This document shows, piece after piece, positions 29,376 to 39,014 of a stretch of 64,000 nucleotides of DNA. Location: the NCBI GenBank assembly GCA_022570795.1, contig JAKUDP010000025.1, positions 139,001 to 203,000 of the forward strand, written 5' to 3'. Source of the DNA: Sphaerulina vaccinii (lineage: Eukaryota > Ascomycota > Dothideomycetes > Mycosphaerellales > Mycosphaerellaceae). Every line of letters starts with the position of its first letter. The stretch's first letter is position 1. A program made the position numbers and the translations under genes. The notes under the pieces are model-generated. The model made no database searches, was not told where the DNA came from, and worked only from the letters and a program-made list of their open reading frames with translations.

Positions 29376-29577
29376 GCATGCGTTTGGTATAACAATCGAG
29401 GCCTTCTATCGATTTGCATGCGCCAGTTGATTGGTTGCAAATGGACCAACAAAGAGTCGCGAGCTGATATGTCACTCGTTCGCCGCATCGAGCCAAAGCC
29501 TTCACGTTCGCACAAAGACTTTGACTTCACTTCTCGATGCTGTGGACTATCTTGTATCATTCTCCTGTACATATATC

Positions 29578-29997
29578 ATGCCTGTAAGCAAGTCCAGGAA
29601 TTGCAAGAGGTTATTGCCATGTGGTCCGCCGGGTGCTCGTCAAGAGGCTGTGAATGAGATGAGACGGCACTACACAGCATTAAATGTGCGAAAACATCGC
29701 AATCTGGAAGCATGGCGGTCTACTCGACTAGAGTCACCACCACTGGAGCCAGATCGTGGTGAAGAGGCTCTCGTCGTCGAAGAGACATTAGAGATTTCAC
29801 CCAACGATGAGAACAAACCAGATTCACCTACATCTGGTCGAGGCGATTTGACCTGTCAGAGCTCAGAACAGCTATTATCATCATCGAGAGGAGAGCCGTA
29901 GATCTCCTGGCGAGAGATAGTGTACATTGGAGCTCCAGCTTTTGTGCTGGGACTTGCCTTGATAGGTGTCACGATCATCGCTGTTGTTGACTACTAA
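29578..29997 (+). pseudogene. Small hypothetical protein, in-frame TAG before a membrane-anchor tail
   Basis: From ATG 29578, 107 codons run to TAG at 29899-29901. The same frame then stays open for 31 more codons to TAA at 29995-29997. It reads ISWREIVYIGAPAFVLGLAL and onward to VVDY: an ideal single hydrophobic span at the extreme C-terminus. The upstream part is polar (RRHYTALNVRKHRNLEAW, then acidic). The arrangement suggests a tail-anchored protein whose anchor is cut off by a nonsense codon, unless an unseen intron or readthrough bridges it. No family was recognised. Confidence 0.4.
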
Positions 29998-30226
29998 GAC
30001 GTATAGCCTAAATGCAGTAACTGGGGATTGCTAGGAACGAAACAATCTTTCTCGACGTCTGCGATGCGCCATCATCAGGAGTTTCTGTGTTCGTGAGGGG
30101 CGTCAACAAGTACGAATGGATATGCAAGTGCAGTAAAGCACATGATGAGTTTCTTTAAGCCTGGAAACAAGACTATTCCATTGCGCCTTCGCCATACCAA
30201 AAAGCAATCACACATCGATTGCGAGT

Positions 30227-30904
30227 TCACACCAATTTATCCATCTCCCCATACCTGCCATCCTTCTTCTCATCTTCCTTTCCCCACTCCTTGACCTGAA
30301 GTTCCCTCAACTTCGCCTCCTTCTCATCATCATCACTTATAATCGCCATCACGCGATCATGCGGCGTCTGACCCTTCGAATCACTATGTCCACTCGCATA
30401 ATTACTCCAAGTCTTCGCAACCTTCGGCGCCTTAGGTTTGGGCTTTGGAGGTTCGGGCTCTACTCCTCCTAACATTGGGAAAGGATTCTCGTTGGAATAG
30501 CCGATAATGTAAGGACGGAAACCTTCTTCGGAAAGGGAGTCGAACATATCTTTTACTGCGGCCCATTTGTGGAGGGGAAAATCTTTTTGGCCTTGGGAGC
30601 CGACGTGCTGCGTGATATACAGTCAGTATATGGTCGGTGAAGAGGGAAGATGTCTTGTCTTGGCATGGCTTACTGTGAAGAAGATGATTCTGAGGTGGCC
30701 ACCTGGTAAATCGGTGATGCTCCATACGTCTGCTCTTCCTAGTCTTGAGAGTGCTTCCAATTTGTACTTTTGATAGAAAGGCATCTTGTCTTCGAATCCG
30801 CCGAATGTCCTGTTATCGTAGAAGACCTTGATCTCGCCAGGATCGTAGCGGCCAGCACGTTGAGGGTCGAACTTGTCGAGCTCTTCATTCGTTACGTATG
30901 CCAT
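30227..30904 (-). CDS. Conserved-looking protein of unknown function, two exons
   Basis: Exons 30904-30674 and 30607-30227 give 203 residues. The 66-nt intron has donor gtaagc and acceptor cgcag and is in phase 0. Residues 1-115 look globular: YDPGEIKVFYDNRTFGGFED, FYQKYKLEALSRLGRADVWS, then GGHLRIIFFT joined across the splice to HVGSQGQKDFPLHKWAAVKD. After FRPYIIGYSNENPFPMLGG the chain becomes Pro/Lys-rich and then charged (DDDEKEAKLRELQVKEWGKEDEKKDGR). The smooth join of conserved-looking sequence supports the model. I do not recognise the family. Confidence 0.65.
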
Positions 30905-31377
30905 CTTGAGTATTATGCTTCAGTGTAATAATGGCGGATGCAATTTCGATGGACCTGGTTCTTCTTTATGTTCTTGCACGATGCCGAGAATTGTTGCGTT
31001 GGCTGTGGCGGAGGAAGTTGGCTATGCGAATTTCTTGGTTGTCCTCACGCCATGGTACTGGATTACTTGCGGGCAGTTGCGACGGGATAATAGACTTGAT
31101 CCGAGTTCTTCAATCTGCTTTGTCAACATCTGAGGGATATATGTCGTCCTCTTGGCGGTAGAAGCAGCGTGGTTGTGATCGGCCCGACTCTGAGATTGAG
31201 TCAGCTGCTTCACGCGTTGGTTTCGTGTTCCTGCGTCCGCGGCAGAATGTCGTCACGATCAATGGGAAGAAAGAGCAATTCACTTTCATCATTGAAGCTG
31301 CTGGCCGGCGACGAGACGAGACGAGACATGATGCGATGACATTGGAAGGCAGACAGGACTGCGGATAGATAGAAGAG
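30905..31377. promoter_or_regulatory. Divergent promoter region upstream of HRQ1
   Basis: 473 bases between divergent start codons. A short gacgagacgagacgagac repeat lies at about 31309-31326. No gene was seen. Confidence 0.4.
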
Positions 31378-34300
31378 ATGGTAAAGTTGCAAGCAGCAAC
31401 AGTCGCGCCTCGATTGAGCGGCAACACGAAGAAGAGGAAGCGGAAGACAGTTGAGGCGACTGTAGAAGATGGTGATGGTACAGACGCACAGTCTACAGCC
31501 GAAAGTACAACGACAGTCCCAACGAAGGAGAACGATGGAGGCAAGAAGCCACGTCGAACGACCAAGAAAGGCGATAAGCCATCTCTCGAACGCAACAACT
31601 CCTCCGCCGTAGTGGAGACGACGATACCATGGCCAGCCGAATTCACGTCTCTACAGCTGGTACATCGAGCACTGAATCTCGTTTATACCTTTTGCTGCAC
31701 ACGGAAACACTTCGCCACCACGATTGAGAACTTACGAACAACAGTCGAGAAGAACATTGGCCGTGAACTGCTTGTGGTAGATGTGGCCAAGGTCAAATGG
31801 CTCTTCCCTCAAGCAGTCAACTTCTTGTATGTCGACGAGACGCTACTCGAAGTGGCGCTGATGGGAGAGGAGGACTATCGCGGTAAGAAGGCAGCGAATG
31901 ACTTCTTTCCATCCAATCCAGCCGAAGAGCGCAATGTGCGGGAGGGCATTGGTAAAGAGGAGCATAAAGAAGTGCTGTACTTCGAATTCGTCGACGGTGA
32001 TCTGAAGAGACATGTCGTAGATCCTGTCACTGGTGAGGCTGTGAAGCCAAAGACGAAGATTAGGAATGAGGACCTAAAGATGCCAGTCTTCAGTCAGAAG
32101 CAGATGATGAAGTTGATCGACAAGAGAAACGCCAAATTCGTATCTGCCATCAACGCATGGCTGAACAAATGCGCTGAGCAAGGCGTTGATCCTGTTCAGA
32201 AGATGGAAGAAGAGTACAAACAGTACATTCCGACGCCCAGCTACAGCAGAGCTCCTACACCTACGATTGAGGATACACTACCGAAAAGCATACCCGAAGA
32301 GAGAAAGACGATATCTGAAATTGTCGCTGAGCTCAAAGAGCTCGAATGGTATACTGGACAAGTCGTGCCCGACGGACATCGTGTCTTCGATCCTCAGGAG
32401 CCAGTCTATGGAGAGTTGAACTTCGAACTGAGCCAGGATCTAGTTAATGCATTATACAACACTCGCAGCATACAATCGCTATACAGCCACCAAGCCGAAG
32501 CCATCAATGCACTTCACGAAGGCCAAAATATCATCGTGGCCACTTCTACCAGTTCTGGCAAGTCCCTCATCTACCAATTGCCAGTGCTCAACGCACTCGA
32601 AACTGACCCTGACACTCGAGCAATGTACATATTTCCGACTAAAGCTCTCGCTCAGGATCAACGACGAAGCATGAAAGCTATACTAAGCTACTTACCAGGA
32701 CTGGAAAACGTTCTAGTAGAGACATTCGATGGCGATACTGCCTTTCCTGATCGCAACTACATTCGCGATGAAGCCCGGATCATCTTCACTAATCCAGATA
32801 TGCTTCATCTCACTATCCTACCTCAGGAAGAAGCTTGGCGAACGTTTCTGAAGAATCTACGATATGTGGTTATGGACGAATTGCATGTGTACAATGGACT
32901 CTTCGGAGCACATGTCGCATTCATCATGCGACGCCTGCGAAGAATATGCGCAGCGGTGGGAAACCGCAAAGTCAAGTTCATCTCTTGCTCAGCAACTGTG
33001 GCCAACCCAGAAGAACATATGAGGACGATCTTTGGTATCGAGGACATCAAGCTTATCGACTTCGATGGCTCACCTTGTGGTCGCAAAGAGTTTGTATGCT
33101 GGAACACGCCATACAAGGATCCTGGCGACCCTTCTAGTGGTCGAGGAGACACGTTTATGGAGACCGCACGACTATTCTGTCAGCTTGTCCTTCGCGGCGT
33201 GCGAGTCATCACATTCTGCCGTATACGAAAGCAGTGCGAGATCCTGGTTGGCGCTATCAAGAACGAGCTGGAGTCTCTGGGCCGCACCGAGGTGATGAAC
33301 CGTATCATGGCGTACCGAGGAGGCTACACAGCTCAAGATAGAAGACGCATCGAGAAGGAGATGTTCGAAGGCAAGCTTGTTGGTATCATTGGCACGAGCG
33401 CGTTAGAGCTGGGTGTTGACATTGGAAGTCTGGACGCTGTCATCTCTCATGGCTTCCCGTACACGATTGCCAATCTTCGACAGCAGTCTGGACGAGCTGG
33501 TCGACGAAACGAGGACAGTGCCTCTTTCCTGGTTGGTGATTGTTTTCCCACTGACCAGTACTTCATGGCCAACCCAGATGAGATCTTCACTCGGCCCAAC
33601 TGTGAGCTCCAGGTCGATCTCACCAATCTGCTTGTGCTTGAAGGCCATGTACAGTGCGCCGCTCACGAAATGCCAATTGCTCCAGATGAAGACGACAAGT
33701 ACTTCTCAAAGCAGTTATCTGAACTCTGCAATGACCGCCTCAGGAAAGACAGTCTAGGGTTCTTCCACACAGCTGAGCGCTTCCTACCTCATCCTTCGCG
33801 GAGCGTCGCAATACGGGACACCGAGGATAGTCACTTTGCCATCATCGACACCACTCATGGACGCAACGTTGTGCTAGAAGAGCTCGAAGCTAGTCGTGCC
33901 TTCTTCACAATCTACGAAGGCGGCATCTTCCTACATCAAGGCAAGAAGTACCTCGTGAAGCAAATGTCTACAGAACAGATGATCGCCAAAGTCGAGCTGG
34001 TCACAGTTGATTGGATCACTCAGCAACGAGACTTTACAGACATAGATCCTATTGAGACAGAAGCTATCCGGCGCATACCTGGCAGTCTAAGCAGAGCTTT
34101 CTTCGGCACGATCAAGATTCTTCAGAACGTCTTCGGCTTCTTCAAGCTCGACAAGAAGAATCGCATTCTGGACGCAGTGCAAGTCGACAATCCTCCGATC
34201 ATCATCTTCAGTAAAGGAATGTGGCTCGATGTGCCTAGAAGTGCGATCGAGATCTTGAACAGCAGAAGACTGAATTTGGCTGCAGGAATTCATGCTGCCG

Positions 34301-34890
34301 AGCACGCTATCTTGTCTCTTATGCCAAACTTTGTGATCAGTATGCCCGGAGATGTCAAGACAGAATGCAAAGTCGCCATCAAGGAGTTCGCTAAGAAAGA
34401 GACGACTCGGAAGAGACCTGCTCGGCTGACTTTCTACGATGACAAAGGAGGTCAGTCTGGCTCTGGAATCGCAGCGAAAGCTTTCGAGTTCATCGACCTC
34501 TTGCTGACTCAGGCTTGCGATCGTGTCGAGGCATGTCACTGTCTAGAAGGTTGCTTGGAGTGCTGTTGTAGTGAGAGGTGCAAAGAAGCCAACCAGGTCA
34601 TGTCGAAAGCTGGTGGCGAAGTCATACTGAAGTCTCTACTTGGTAGGGAGATCGATGTGGACAATCTCCCTTGGGGCCCTGAGGATGAACGTGTGCCAGC
34701 TGGTATCGAGACAGTCTTGTTCGCAAGTGAGGTGAGACCAAGAGCTGGTAACAGAGTGGATGTCATCGAAGTGCAAAGAGATGAGAACGGCAGAGACACG
34801 AGGCGATATGTCGTCGGTGGTGTGGGTGGTGATGAGGACGAGCCTATCGTGATCAAGGACGAGCCGGTTGATGATGAGTTGTTCTATTGA
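31378..34890 (+). CDS. HRQ1: ATP-dependent 3'-5' DNA helicase Hrq1 (RecQ4-like)
   Basis: An uninterrupted 1170-residue frame from ATG 31378. The N-terminus is basic (KKRKRKT). The superfamily-2 core has the Q-like region SIQSLYSHQAEAI, motif I ATSTSSGKSLIYQLP (about residue 390), motif Ib ARIIFTNPDMLH, motif II VVMDELHVYNG (DELH, about 499), motif III ISCSATVANPEEH, and motifs V-VI GTSALELGVDIG and LRQQSGRAGRR. A DUF1998-type zinc module near the C-terminus has CHCLEGCLECCCSERC (about 1053-1068). This is the Hrq1/MrfA group, which unwinds DNA and acts in interstrand crosslink repair and telomere maintenance. The length matches fungal Hrq1 and the frame is clean over 3.5 kb. Confidence 0.92.
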   Translation: MVKLQAATVAPRLSGNTKKRKRKTVEATVEDGDGTDAQSTAESTTTVPTKENDGGKKPRRTTKKGDKPSLERNNSSAVVETTIPWPAEFTSLQLVHRALNLVYTFCCTRKHFATTIENLRTTVEKNIGRELLVVDVAKVKWLFPQAVNFLYVDETLLEVALMGEEDYRGKKAANDFFPSNPAEERNVREGIGKEEHKEVLYFEFVDGDLKRHVVDPVTGEAVKPKTKIRNEDLKMPVFSQKQMMKLIDKRNAKFVSAINAWLNKCAEQGVDPVQKMEEEYKQYIPTPSYSRAPTPTIEDTLPKSIPEERKTISEIVAELKELEWYTGQVVPDGHRVFDPQEPVYGELNFELSQDLVNALYNTRSIQSLYSHQAEAINALHEGQNIIVATSTSSGKSLIYQLPVLNALETDPDTRAMYIFPTKALAQDQRRSMKAILSYLPGLENVLVETFDGDTAFPDRNYIRDEARIIFTNPDMLHLTILPQEEAWRTFLKNLRYVVMDELHVYNGLFGAHVAFIMRRLRRICAAVGNRKVKFISCSATVANPEEHMRTIFGIEDIKLIDFDGSPCGRKEFVCWNTPYKDPGDPSSGRGDTFMETARLFCQLVLRGVRVITFCRIRKQCEILVGAIKNELESLGRTEVMNRIMAYRGGYTAQDRRRIEKEMFEGKLVGIIGTSALELGVDIGSLDAVISHGFPYTIANLRQQSGRAGRRNEDSASFLVGDCFPTDQYFMANPDEIFTRPNCELQVDLTNLLVLEGHVQCAAHEMPIAPDEDDKYFSKQLSELCNDRLRKDSLGFFHTAERFLPHPSRSVAIRDTEDSHFAIIDTTHGRNVVLEELEASRAFFTIYEGGIFLHQGKKYLVKQMSTEQMIAKVELVTVDWITQQRDFTDIDPIETEAIRRIPGSLSRAFFGTIKILQNVFGFFKLDKKNRILDAVQVDNPPIIIFSKGMWLDVPRSAIEILNSRRLNLAAGIHAAEHAILSLMPNFVISMPGDVKTECKVAIKEFAKKETTRKRPARLTFYDDKGGQSGSGIAAKAFEFIDLLLTQACDRVEACHCLEGCLECCCSERCKEANQVMSKAGGEVILKSLLGREIDVDNLPWGPEDERVPAGIETVLFASEVRPRAGNRVDVIEVQRDENGRDTRRYVVGGVGGDEDEPIVIKDEPVDDELFY

Positions 34891-35358
34891 TTGCGGCAAC
34901 TTTACCTGGGAGCCCACAAGTCACCGCTGCGCATGGTTAACATGTTGTAAGGGTAACGGCCCGAACGTTGGCTCGGATATATCGAGCGTAGGAGGCATTC
35001 AACATGGAGTCTATTCCTGACGATGTGTCTATTGCTCGCATTTTACATGTGTTCGCAATATGTCATCGCCCGAACTGTGCTGGGCAGAGAGCGCTAGGGA
35101 TAGATAAGAGCTTCTCGAGCAGGATGGAGGCAAGTGTAATGCAAGAGCTCAGATATTGTATATAACTGGATGCGGATTGAGGGTTTCCGTTGGCAAATCT
35201 ACTTCGAATTGCAAGACAAGTTCAAAGTGAAGTTCTTGGGGCAACAGTTCCTTCCGTTCCTTCCAGGACTAGATGGGCTTCTTCTTCTCGGAATAACTTC
35301 TCCAATTATCGACCGACAACTTCACACCGGACGAGGACGCAGCACCGCGACATTTGAC
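34891..35358. other. Intergenic region
   Basis: 468 bases between HRQ1 and the LPPELRNRIY gene. No recognisable gene; the promoter of the next gene is expected here. Confidence 0.4.
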
Positions 35359-36101
35359 ATGGCGACCACGGAAGGGTAAGGTCGGTGCTCGCTGACACCT
35401 CGATATTATTCCATCACCATGCTGACAAGACGGCCCTGCAGAGCACCACGCCACTTCCACGGTGGCGCAGAGAAGCCGCGAACCAGAACAGTCCATTCTT
35501 CGGAAGACTCCCACCGGAACTTCGCAACCGGATCTACAGCATGATCATGCCGGTCGACGAGACTTTCCAGGTCGTTGAAGGGTGGAGATACGAGGTCAGC
35601 GGACTTGTGTATCATGCCACGGACACCATCGTCAGCGACCACAAGAACCACATCAATCTCATGCAGATCTGTCGACAAATCCGAGCTGAGGCAATGAAAT
35701 TCTACTTCTCGTCCAATACATTGACGTTGTGGGCACAATCAAGTCACTTGAGAACATCCACGCGCTGGCTCAACACGCAAGATCTGCAGGCTTTAAGTTA
35801 CGTGCGGCGTATTGCTTTCTTCGTTCACCTCGACGTTGACGGTTGCGGCAATTCATATGGTGACGATGTCTGCGACAGCACCACGATGTGTATTATCGAT
35901 CTCAAGGCGATGAGCATGCATGCCCTGATAGACAAAGCGCTGTGCAAGGTGTGCACGAATGCATTCGCAGATCGCGTACGCGTATGCAGCCAGGACAATA
36001 GTCTGCAAGAGCTTCGAATCGAAGGCGCTGCACAGACTCTACTGCTCAGCGATCGCAGAGAGCTCTTAACTAAGATCATGAAGGAATTCAAGCCGAAGTA
36101 A
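35359..36101 (+). CDS. LPPELRNRIY-type (F-box/2EXR-like) fungal protein
   Basis: Two exons: a 17-nt first coding exon, 35359-35375 (MATTE-G), and 35444-36101, together 224 residues. The donor is gtaagg, the branch gctgac; the acceptor is taken as cagag|C because this keeps phase 2. The same 17-nt exon and phase-2 intron occur in the broken copy downstream, which supports the model. The core starts RWRREAANQNSPFFGRLPPELRNRIYSMI, the N-terminal motif of a large fungal family related to F-box/2EXR proteins. MQICRQIRAEA...FYFSSNTL and a C-terminal IMKEF helix follow. Such proteins are highly expanded in Dothideomycetes and mostly uncharacterised. Confidence 0.7.
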
Positions 36102-36485
36102 GAATGCTCCGGGCCATTTTATCGACCGGGACAACGAAAGCGGATTGAAAGAGCTCCGCAACGAGGGCAGCAAATTGATGATGGCTTCCAGCGAACGTAG
36201 GGCACCTATTGGGAGTGCTATGAAGGACTTCAGTGCCGGTGACTTCAGGATGATCCCACAGGAGTTCTGAAAGCTGTGCATACCGATGGGCGGAGAGTGC
36301 CTCGGAAGAGATCGGTCGCAAGCAGATAAGGATTTCATAGTCGAGACCATGATCGACGGGAGCACCAGTAACATGTGTATGTTTCGAGAAGTGAAGCGTT
36401 CTTCTTGGCACCACAAAGCTTTGCGCCTCGACAAAACCTCTTTCTCTTTCCATTACTGCACTGACAACATCACGCAACTCACAAA
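36102..36485. other. Spacer between tandem LPPELRNRIY copies
   Basis: 384 bases with no recognised feature except the expected promoter of the second copy. Confidence 0.4.
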
Positions 36486-37287
36486 ATGTCGCTTACCACG
36501 AGGTAAGTGCCTCTACCACGTTCAACCGATTGTGACACTGATGAGATTGTGTAGCGCCAGTCCCGTCTCGCGATGGCGCAGAGAAGCCGCACACCAGAAC
36601 AGTCCATTCCTGAAGCTGCCACCAGAACTTCGCAACCGAATCTACAGCATGGTCATGCCGGTAGACGAGACATTCAATCCGATGAATTTGACCTGCTCCC
36701 ACGAAATCGTACACGACACTGCCTCGCAATCGACAACCTACGTCCGAGGTGGGGGCGAAGCCCAGCTCGAAGCAGTGGAAATTCATCAGACATATCGCGT
36801 TGCTCTGCAAGTTTGTCGACAAATTCGAGCCGAGATGCAGAAGTTCTACTCTTCTTCGAGTACTTAATGTTGTGGGCATACTGGTGCAACCTGGCAGCCT
36901 CGTTGAGCTGGCTCGACGCTCAGGACCTTCAAGCGTTCGACGCCCTACACCACGTCTTTCTCGACACCTTCTGGCACACTAAAGGTTGTGATATTCACGA
37001 CTCGAACAAGCCGTACGACCCAAACGAGGAAGGATGTGGTTTCGCTGTGTGTCTAGTGGACTTCGAGGCGCTCAAGGTGCGTTACGTTGAAATCGCTGCG
37101 GCATGCAAGACGTGCAAAGCCGCACACATCGAGTGCGCAAGCGACCTGAACGAACAAGATGACTTGAGGGAGCTTCGCGCGGCACACACAAACGGTACTA
37201 CCGAGCGATCGCAAAGAACTCCTCATCAAGATCATGAAAGACTTCCGCGATATGGGTGACGCGTCGGGCAAGTGGAGATTTGACTAG
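36486..37287 (+). pseudogene. Broken tandem copy of the LPPELRNRIY gene (two frameshifts)
   Basis: Exon 1 is 36486-36502 (17 nt, MSLTT-S), intron 36503-36554 (gtaagt...tgtag), and exon 2 begins at 36555 with RWRREAAHQNSPFLKLPPEL, nearly identical to the upstream gene. The frame stops at 36865-36867 just after RQIRAEMQKFYSSSST. The homologous continuation (LMLWAY...SWLDAQDLQAFDA, then VDFEALKV) lies one frame over. Near 37190 the frame shifts again, and the ending (LPSDRKELLIKIMKDF) appears in a third register up to a stop at 37285-37287. One missing T at 36867 would explain the first break. It is a duplicate in decay. Confidence 0.78.
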
Positions 37288-37333
37288 ATGATGCAGCTCC
37301 CATGACTGTAGCGTTTCCTGTGTTGACACGCAG

Positions 37334-37387
37334 ATTTTGGTCCCGAGCAAAGGAAAAGAGCTCCTCTGGACAATCCTGAAAGACTGC
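37334..37387 (+). pseudogene. Fragment of a third LPPELRNRIY copy (C-terminal helix only)
   Basis: Bases 37334-37387 translate to ILVPSKGKELLWTILKDC, closely matching the C-terminal LPSDRKELLIKIMKDF of the copy just upstream and LLLSDRRELLTKIMKEF of the intact gene. No other part of the gene is visible around it. It is probably the remnant of an older tandem duplication. Confidence 0.5.
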
Positions 37388-37556
37388 TGTGACAAGGAAC
37401 GGAAAGTGAACTGGCGCTATCGAGTCGTCCTGGACTGACGGGTGTCACTTCTGAAGGTCCAGTTGGGTACACTTGGCCACATGTCAGGGTTGAGTCTTAT
37501 ATCGCCTCCAGCCTGGTATTTTACACTGCTACATTGAGGTTTTGTAGCGCTTCGGA

Positions 37557-38501
37557 TCACTTCCTTCTCGCCATAACCAGCGCAGATCCCCACTCAATGT
37601 ACACCTTATTCTCCTCCGCCTCGAAGTGCTTGTCTGTATGAGCAATCTCATCAAAGATCTGATCCACCACATCGCCTTTCCCACCCTTCGACCGTGCTTC
37701 CTGTCTTCGATGGTTCTCTTTCCAGCCATGATACGACGACCAAGTCCGCACATACTCCTTGCATTCCCCAACAGTCACAGTCCTCTTCATGAACAGTGTC
37801 CCCTCTCCAGAATTGGCTCCCTTAGACCTAGGCTCATATTCAATCCTCTTAACATCTTCCCAGTCCTCCTTCGGCGGCTGTATCACTCTCAACTTGTCCT
37901 GCACATAGGACCTCCCCGGCTGCGGCCAGTACGATCCCAACTTATCCGGATGCGTATCATACGCATAATCCTGCATAATCTTACTCGCAGAAGGATAATC
38001 CGGGAAGACATGATCCTTATATCCCCAGAAAGCAGCTGTACCTCCCGACCTTACTATCCTCTTCAATTCCGGCCATAGTCTACTCTGATCAAACCAATGC
38101 GCCGCTTGCGCGGCAGTCACGCAGTCTAATTCACCATCTTTCACGAAACGCAAGCTCTCTGCAGAAGCTTGTTGGAAGCTGATTTGATTCTGATCTCTCT
38201 CTTTCAGTCGCGTTAACGTCTTTTGTGCTTCTTGTACCATGCCGGCTGATGGATCTGTGCCTATTACTCTTTCGAATCTTCTACTAAGTGGGTAGCTGGC
38301 AATGCCTGTTCCACATCCTAGGTCTAGGAGGAGCTTCTTTGGGCCTTGATGGTACGATAGGAGGGCGTCGTAGAGTGTGTTTGGGTATGAGGGTCGGAAG
38401 GCTGCGTAGCCTGCATGGCCGAAGGACGCTTTGCTGATGGTGTGGTTAGCATTGGTGTCATGGTGCTAAGATCACTTTTCAACTTACGCAAATGTTGCCA
38501 T
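37557..38501 (-). CDS. SAM-dependent methyltransferase (Tmt1/Crg1-like, class I)
   Basis: Exons 38501-38488 (14 nt, MATF-A) and 38433-37557 give 296 residues. The 54-nt intron has donor gtaagt and acceptor atcag, phase 2. The sequence opens KASFGHAGYAAFRPSYPNTL, a conserved start of fungal Tmt1/Crg1-type enzymes, then motif I LLLDLGCGTGIASYPL, the acidic motif II VIGTDPSAGMV and LDCVTAAQAAHWFDQSRLW. The C-terminal half has the Trp-rich DYAYDTHPDKLGSYWPQPGR segment. Family members methylate small carboxylic acids or lipids; the substrate here is unknown. The gene is intact although its neighbours are damaged. Confidence 0.82.
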
Positions 38502-39014
38502 GCTGTAGCTATCGCTTTGAGTGGTGGCGAATGTCTTTCTGATCGATACAATCAGAATGCAGAAGACCTTGACTACAGGACAATGGAAGGAGGTGGTAGT
38601 ATACAAGCTCTACAACGTATCGTCACCAGAGATGCGACGCGCAAGTGAAATGTCGTCCGCGTCTCCGATATCGCATTTCTGACAGAGCTCCACTTTTATA
38701 CTCACGCTAGCCTGTTTGGGAAGCTCTTCCAAGTCGCGTCCTCAGTCGCGTTCATCAGCCTTTCCATCCTTCGCAGATCCTTCAAGGACAGGCTTTGGCC
38801 GGCGGGTCGCAGAGAATGGAGTTCTCGTCCATCGAATGCAAGAGAGAGAGCCCGAGTATTGTCAGGACAGGACTTTGCGACTAGTCCTACGCGTCGGTCT
38901 CGCGATGGTTGCCTGGCCAGGAGATGAAGTGGAAACTTACAGTAGTGCTTGATACGAGGACTTCTGCATATCGTCTCGAAGACTCACGTGCCTCGCACAC
39001 AATGCAACAACGAT
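38502..39014. promoter_or_regulatory. Divergent intergenic region
   Basis: 513 bases between the methyltransferase and oxygenase-like start codons. No recognisable element. Confidence 0.4.
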
